This document shows positions 59,687 to 64,000 of a stretch of 64,000 nt of DNA, piece after piece. The stretch lies in NCBI GenBank assembly GCA_003255025.1, contig QANY01009110.1, positions 1,860,001-1,924,000 on the forward strand, written 5' to 3'. Each line of letters begins with the position of its first letter. The stretch's first letter is position 1. The translations under genes were made by a program, and so were the position numbers. The notes under the pieces were generated by a model, which saw only the letters and a list, made by a program, of their open reading frames with translations, was not told where the DNA came from and did not search any database. The DNA comes from Datisca glomerata. Lineage: Eukaryota > Streptophyta > Magnoliopsida > Cucurbitales > Datiscaceae.

Positions 59687-61597
59687 CTCAAGTTAGCCAA
59701 ACAATATTTAATAATAAATCTGATGAAGTTGAAGCACTCACTGGATCAGATTTCCAAGGAAGCCTTCACTTTGTTAATTCTCAACTCTTAGTTCTGAAAA
59801 TAGGAACCTTGAGTCAATAATATAAACCAGATTGGGAAGGTCTAACCCAACACAATAATGACCCAGCCAATCTAGATAGACGTAATAGGTTCAGAGATTC
59901 ATATAATATGGATCAAAGAAAAATCATATTTACTAAATGGAAGACATTCATGCAAGAATTTAAAATGGATATATTTTTCCTTGATTATATTGAAGATATT
60001 TATGAGAAAAATATCAGAATTATTTCAAAATATAAATGGGTTAAGGAAGACTCTAGTGTAGTATATACTAGTCGTCATCCTCCTAAGAAAATTATGATTA
60101 ATCATAAAAATTCTAATAACTACTTCTCCTATCAAAATTGCAAAGGAAGAAGAACCAAACAAAAAAGTAGTTGAACAACTAAACTATACGAATCAGAGTC
60201 TAATTACAACAGAAAAATAATTAGACAAAATTGAGAATAAGATTGATGTTCTTAATGAACCTAAACCTAATGAATCACTGAAAAAAAAACCTTTAATAAA
60301 TCTTTTAGATAAAACCACTTTAAAAAATCATTCCAATTGATAAAAAGATTGATAAAATGATTAATGAATTAAAATCTATTGAGTCATCTTCTTCTGTTTA
60401 GATTATTAATCAAGACAGTAGTTCAAATTCAGAAAGCCATATATGGGAATTAGCCTATGAATCATACACAATAAGTGAATTTTTAAATATTAACAATATT
60501 ACAAAAAATATTTAAGAATTTAAAAATTAATAAATTAGAAAGAAAATGGCATAAGAAACCAATGCCTCATGACATTCAAATTACGGAATCTTCTCTTGTT
60601 AATCAATTATTTGTTTCTATAGAAATATTATATGAATGAAATATTGATGGTCTTTCTGAATAGGAAGTCCTTAATAAATTACAACACATGGCAATGGTAG
60701 CTAACAACAACATTACCACCCACAATTTACTTCATGAAGAAGTAATAAATTTTTTAGTCACAGGATTCACATGAATGCTCCATCCTGATGGGAAAAACAT
60801 CTATAAAAAATCCAAAATTGCCATTCTTTCTGCAGTAAAGATTGATGTTGAAGAAAATCCAATAGTTGGAGAAAATCAGGAAACAATACATGATGGAATT
60901 AATACACTCCTTTATACAATAATTGAATATTTCATTTGTACGCCAAGTAATATTACTTTACGTATTCATGATTAATTAACAAATCTTAGGGCTCCAACCT
61001 TAAGTGATTTTAATTGATATAAAAATATATTTTTATCCAGAGTTATGTCAAGGGATGATAGTAATCAACCCTTTTGGAAAAAAAATTATATATATATATA
61101 TGAAAAAAATTTCAATATCAAAAGGATCAATAAATCTAAAAAATATCTTGATGACATTCCAGGAGACAGTCATCGTCAAAGATAAGCAAAAATGAATCAG
61201 GAAATTTTGAAGAGGTATCATGATAACATCAGGACACAATGCAACGATTATCATACTCTTCAAAAGCAAGCAAAAGTAATAATGACTTCTAGTCCAAGAT
61301 AACAATTATCAATGACTAGTAACAAACTTTTCACAAAAAATACAACAACTGTCACAGCACGAAGATCAAGATTTCAATTATCAAGATTATTTGAAGTTAA
61401 TCTTTTTGTAATCATTGTACTAGTTGTTGAATAATTAGGAGATTATTTATGCTTTTCACTATTTTTAGTCAAAAGTAAACAAAAGTAGGCATGTAAAATG
61501 TTTATATATATGTGTGTGTGTATAATATTATAAGGATTGTTCTTAATTTGTAATTAATTCTAAAACTCAAAGCTAGAACTTGGTAACCATTAATAAT
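59687..61597 (+). pseudogene. Palindrome arm 2: coat-protein-like region of the endogenous pararetrovirus
   Basis: This arm is the reverse complement of 56562-58542, with moderate divergence. Plus-strand fragments include YIEDIYEKNIRIISKYKWVK (59980s), a lysine/glutamate-rich linker (60200-60400), and DGINTLLYTIIEYFIC, then LRAPTLSDFN and SRVMSRDDSNQPFWKK. The same (TA)n tract interrupts it at about 61083-61102. Stops and frameshifts are frequent. The arm ends 61597, next to the end of the AlkB region on the other strand. Confidence 0.78.
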
Positions 61598-62060
61598 AAC
61601 CAAGAAGATCAGAACTTGGTATGTATAATATCACATGATTTCTGAAAGTAATACTGATTCTTTCAGTTAGGGATTCTACTGCATGCCTATGAATTTTTTG
61701 AAATCTGTCAGGCATTATGAAAAAAGTTCCTTCTGGAATTAGAAATTCTTCTATTGTTTTATTTGGAAATGAAATTTTAAATATTTCTTGTCCCAAAAGG
61801 TTTCCAGTTAAATTTTTACTGTTATCATAACAAATTTCATTATCTTTGTGAAAACCTATTTTTCCACCCTGTTGATACTAATGAATTAATGCTGCATTAA
61901 AGTCATCCTTCAATCCAACATCTTCTAAAAGCTCATCCAATTCATTAATCCAATAATTTCTTGGATATTCAAATCCATTATGACCATAATTAATAAATGA
62001 GAATTTTGAACAAAAAGCGGCTGCCCTGAATTGAGCTTCTTGATTTTAAAAGAATTTTGA
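61596..62060 (-). pseudogene. AlkB-like 2-oxoglutarate/Fe(II) dioxygenase domain in the endogenous pararetrovirus
   Basis: A single - strand frame, broken by one TAG (61878-61880, where glutamine would be CAG), shows all AlkB marks in order: FINYGHNGFEYP near 62000, the iron-binding HxD as FHKDNE (61842-61850), then FFIMPDRFQKIHRHAV with the third iron histidine (61683-61691), and the 2-oxoglutarate-binding arginines in RISITFR (61641-61661). The MPxxFQxxHxHxV spacing and short length (about 150 residues) match the plant-virus AlkB subtype more than host AlkB homologues. AlkB enzymes remove methyl groups from nucleic acid bases. Upstream a stop and a change of frame near 62045 separate it from the next frame (62122). 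Its neighbours are reverse transcriptase (upstream) and palindrome arm 2 (downstream). Confidence 0.8.
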
Positions 62061-62294
62061 TTGAGTATTCTGGGTTCTACCATTCCGTATTCTAGTAGGA
62101 CAGAAGTGTCAAATTCCTCCATTGTAGAATCTTGGAATGATTCCCTGTATAATTTTATAAGAAAGGAGGTCAGGAATTGGATTATTAATCAATTAGACAT
62201 TGAAATTAAAAGTACGAAGAACAGGCTGCTACCTGGCAATAATTTGTTTGGAGGTAATATTTTTCCATCCAAAATACATTTTGCAGATTTGTAG
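62061..62294 (+). other. Open stretch of unknown nature on the + strand
   Basis: A 77-codon frame includes SWNDSLYNFIRKEVRNWIIN and has an ordinary composition. It overlaps the region between the AlkB and reverse-transcriptase remnants on the other strand. It could be a rearranged viral piece or chance; no family was recognised. Confidence 0.25.
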
Positions 62295-62937
62295 TTAATT
62301 TTTAAAAGTCATCTTTGAATCAAGGCAAATTGTATGATTTGATTAATGAAATAGTAAATTTCAAGTCTTGGAAACTTTTTATGAAACAGTTTGGTTTTAT
62401 TTACATAGATAACTAAACTATTTTGTTTTATTATCCAGACAAATAATTGAAAATAGTTCAATTATTTTTTAAGTTATTCACAATTGTAAACAATCAAGAA
62501 ATTTAACCGGTATTGTTTAATGTTATCAAAGCAGACAATGGAGAGATCAACAAATTGATTAAAGAATTCAATTATTATCTTCTGAATTCTACTTGGAGCA
62601 AATCTAAGATCAAATGACATTATTTTTCAATTATAATGATCAAATGTAATCTTGTATTTCTCAATTTTTTTTTTCTGGATTTGCCAACATCCAGTTTTTA
62701 TGCTAAGAGGATACATAAGTATTTCTAAGTCTGTTGATTAAATCTCTTTTGTTTGGTATTAAAGATTTTATCCATCCTACAATATTCTTAAGAGGCTTAT
62801 AATTAATCACTAGACGGTGAACTCCTTGTTCAAAGACTTTAATTTGATATTGAAGATCAAGTTTCTGAGGCTATGCTTCAATTTTCCAAATTTTATTCCT
62901 TCTTGTAAAAACCCCAGTTGTTTCTTTTTACAAGAGA
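62295..62937 (-). pseudogene. Reverse-transcriptase remnant of the endogenous pararetrovirus
   Basis: Minus-strand pieces recall caulimovirid reverse transcriptase: VINYKPLKNI followed by PNKRDLINRL near 62700-62800, a CWQIQ box near 62680, FAPSRIQKI near 62590, and an active-site area that reads CFDN where active enzymes have YIDD. The frame changes several times and stops are frequent. No RNase H domain was found between this and the AlkB domain. The copy is inactive. Confidence 0.7.
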
Positions 62938-62938
62938 T

Positions 62939-63330
62939 TTAATTTATGGATTTGAAAATAGAATTCTGTTTGAAAATTTTCAAATTCTCATTGTGAGAAT
63001 AAGAAAGTAATTTGAATTCAACAGGTTCATCTATGAGATAAGTAATTATCTTATCATACTCTGTTGTGAAAGGATACAACACAGAAAGGAATGGCAAACC
63101 TAAAATTATTTTATCCATCATATTCTGTACTAAGACAAATGATGTTTTAGAACATACTTCATCTTGGAAAATATGAACTTTAAGGATTTCATAATTAATA
63201 TGCATTCGAGTACCATTGGAAGACGACAGAGACTACCTGATCTTCTTGAAGTATTTAGTTGGAACTAGTCCTTCCTGCATACAATTCAAGTCCGCTCCTG
63301 AATCTACAAGAGCCATTGTCGCGAAATCAA
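62939..63330 (-). pseudogene. Aspartic protease remnant of the endogenous pararetrovirus
   Basis: Near 63300 the - strand shows ALVDSGADLNCMQEG with the catalytic DSGA, then an in-frame stop at about 63235, then a flap-to-end portion with DKIILGLPFLSVLYPF (63060-63110). This retropepsin would cut the viral polyprotein. It lies directly upstream of the reverse-transcriptase remnant, the order usual for Caulimoviridae. Confidence 0.75.
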
Positions 63331-64000
63331 AATCTTGAATAATTATTCTGATCATTATGTGCCATTTTTTATTTTGATGTGATTAAGTATTTGGATGAAG
63401 TTATTATCATTATGAGAGTTAATAGGTTTTGCATTCTCATTATTAGAAATTAGTTATTTATTAAGTTCATTCAATTCTTGTTTATTAATTATATTTTCTA
63501 TTTTTAAAAGGTTTTAATTGTACTTTTAGTTCTGTGTTAGATTCTTTTAATTCTTTTATTTCTATTTTAATATTTTTAATTTCTTTTTGAAGTTCTTATA
63601 AGGTAACTTCTTTTTCTTTCCCTTTTACCCTATTGAATTTTTCAAGGGTTTGTGAAAGACTTGTGTATTATTATTAGACTTAGTATTTTCTTTTATTTAG
63701 AATTACATTTTTAAGTCTTTCGAGGTATTCTTGTTTTAATTCTAGATTTTTAATTTTGCTAATTAAATCTAACAAGAGTGTTTCTTGTTCTTCATTTTTA
63801 TTTAGGATATTAATTTTTTGACAATAACTATCCCTACATCCCATAATGATGTTAGGAGAATCACTGTAAGAAGTTGAAGACTCAGTTTCAGAGGATTCAT
63901 GGGTTTCATATTCTCCAAAATCTTCACTATCATTTTCATAATAATCTATTGTTTCTAAGATTCTAAACAATTCATGTTTATCTTCTTCGTAAATTTTTAA
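63331..64000 (-). pseudogene. Region upstream of the protease: acidic and coiled-coil polyprotein segment
   Basis: 63680-63970 is an open - strand stretch with acidic, serine-rich text (DYYENDSEDFGEYETHESSE), a cysteine pair (MGCRDSYCQK) and a leucine/lysine coiled-coil (ISKIKNLELKQEYLERLK). 63340-63680 continues in broken form. The position fits the spacer between the coat protein and protease. The viral insertion runs off the right edge of the window. Confidence 0.55.

Noticed and set aside
61925..62122. 65-codon - strand frame as the AlkB coding frame
   Set aside because: AlkB motifs at 62000-62040 are in a different frame from this one, so only its upstream part could belong to the same old protein.
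1..64000. CRISPR arrays, bacterial operons, rRNA genes
   Set aside because: Nothing of the kind is present. The tandem arrays lack conserved repeats with unique spacers, and the genes have spliceosomal introns.

Overview
This is low-GC nuclear DNA from a flowering plant, most likely a eudicot: it has many-exon genes with GT-AG introns, plant-type protein families, dense transposon debris and an old caulimovirid insertion. The species cannot be named from the sequence. Two single N positions (13774 and 41195) indicate a draft assembly.

Three host genes look intact. An NADP-dependent isocitrate dehydrogenase (15 coding exons, 8277-12289, +) makes 2-oxoglutarate and NADPH. An ABC1/ADCK1-type atypical kinase (16 coding exons, 18343-25967, -) follows. 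A glutamate decarboxylase with a C-terminal calmodulin-binding tail (7 exons, 41596-50799, +) makes GABA. The dehydrogenase and decarboxylase are linked biochemically through 2-oxoglutarate and glutamate, but nothing here shows that they are co-regulated.

Layout. 1-8.1 kb is repeat-rich: a decayed SPT5 fragment with its introns, a tRNA-related SINE-like unit, three kinds of tandem repeat (one changes orientation inside the array) and a LINE scrap. 8.1-13.3 kb is the dehydrogenase gene. 15.7-18.3 kb is a dead Mutator-like transposase ending within 100 bp of the kinase stop codon. 26.3-28.8 kb is a complete MULE-like element carrying a plant mobile domain gene, with an 11-bp target duplication, 0.37 kb upstream of the kinase start codon. 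29.1-29.6 kb is a 29-bp tandem array. 30.9-40.7 kb is a full-length Tat-lineage Ty3/gypsy element on the - strand, bounded by LTRs and the 5-bp duplication ATAAC; it carries a spliced antisense gene and a 51-bp tandem repeat. 41.5-50.8 kb is the decarboxylase gene, whose third intron is 5 kb long and full of repeats. 53.8-55.7 kb is a probable solo LTR with the duplication GGGGA.

56.3-64.0 kb is a rearranged endogenous pararetrovirus (Caulimoviridae). It has movement-protein copies, two coat-protein-like arms forming a palindrome of about 1.9 kb per arm, and, on the - strand, protease and reverse-transcriptase remnants. The same strand then carries an AlkB-type 2-oxoglutarate/Fe(II) dioxygenase domain with all its diagnostic residues visible. 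An AlkB domain in a caulimovirid context is the most unusual feature of the window. Virtually all reading frames in this block are broken.
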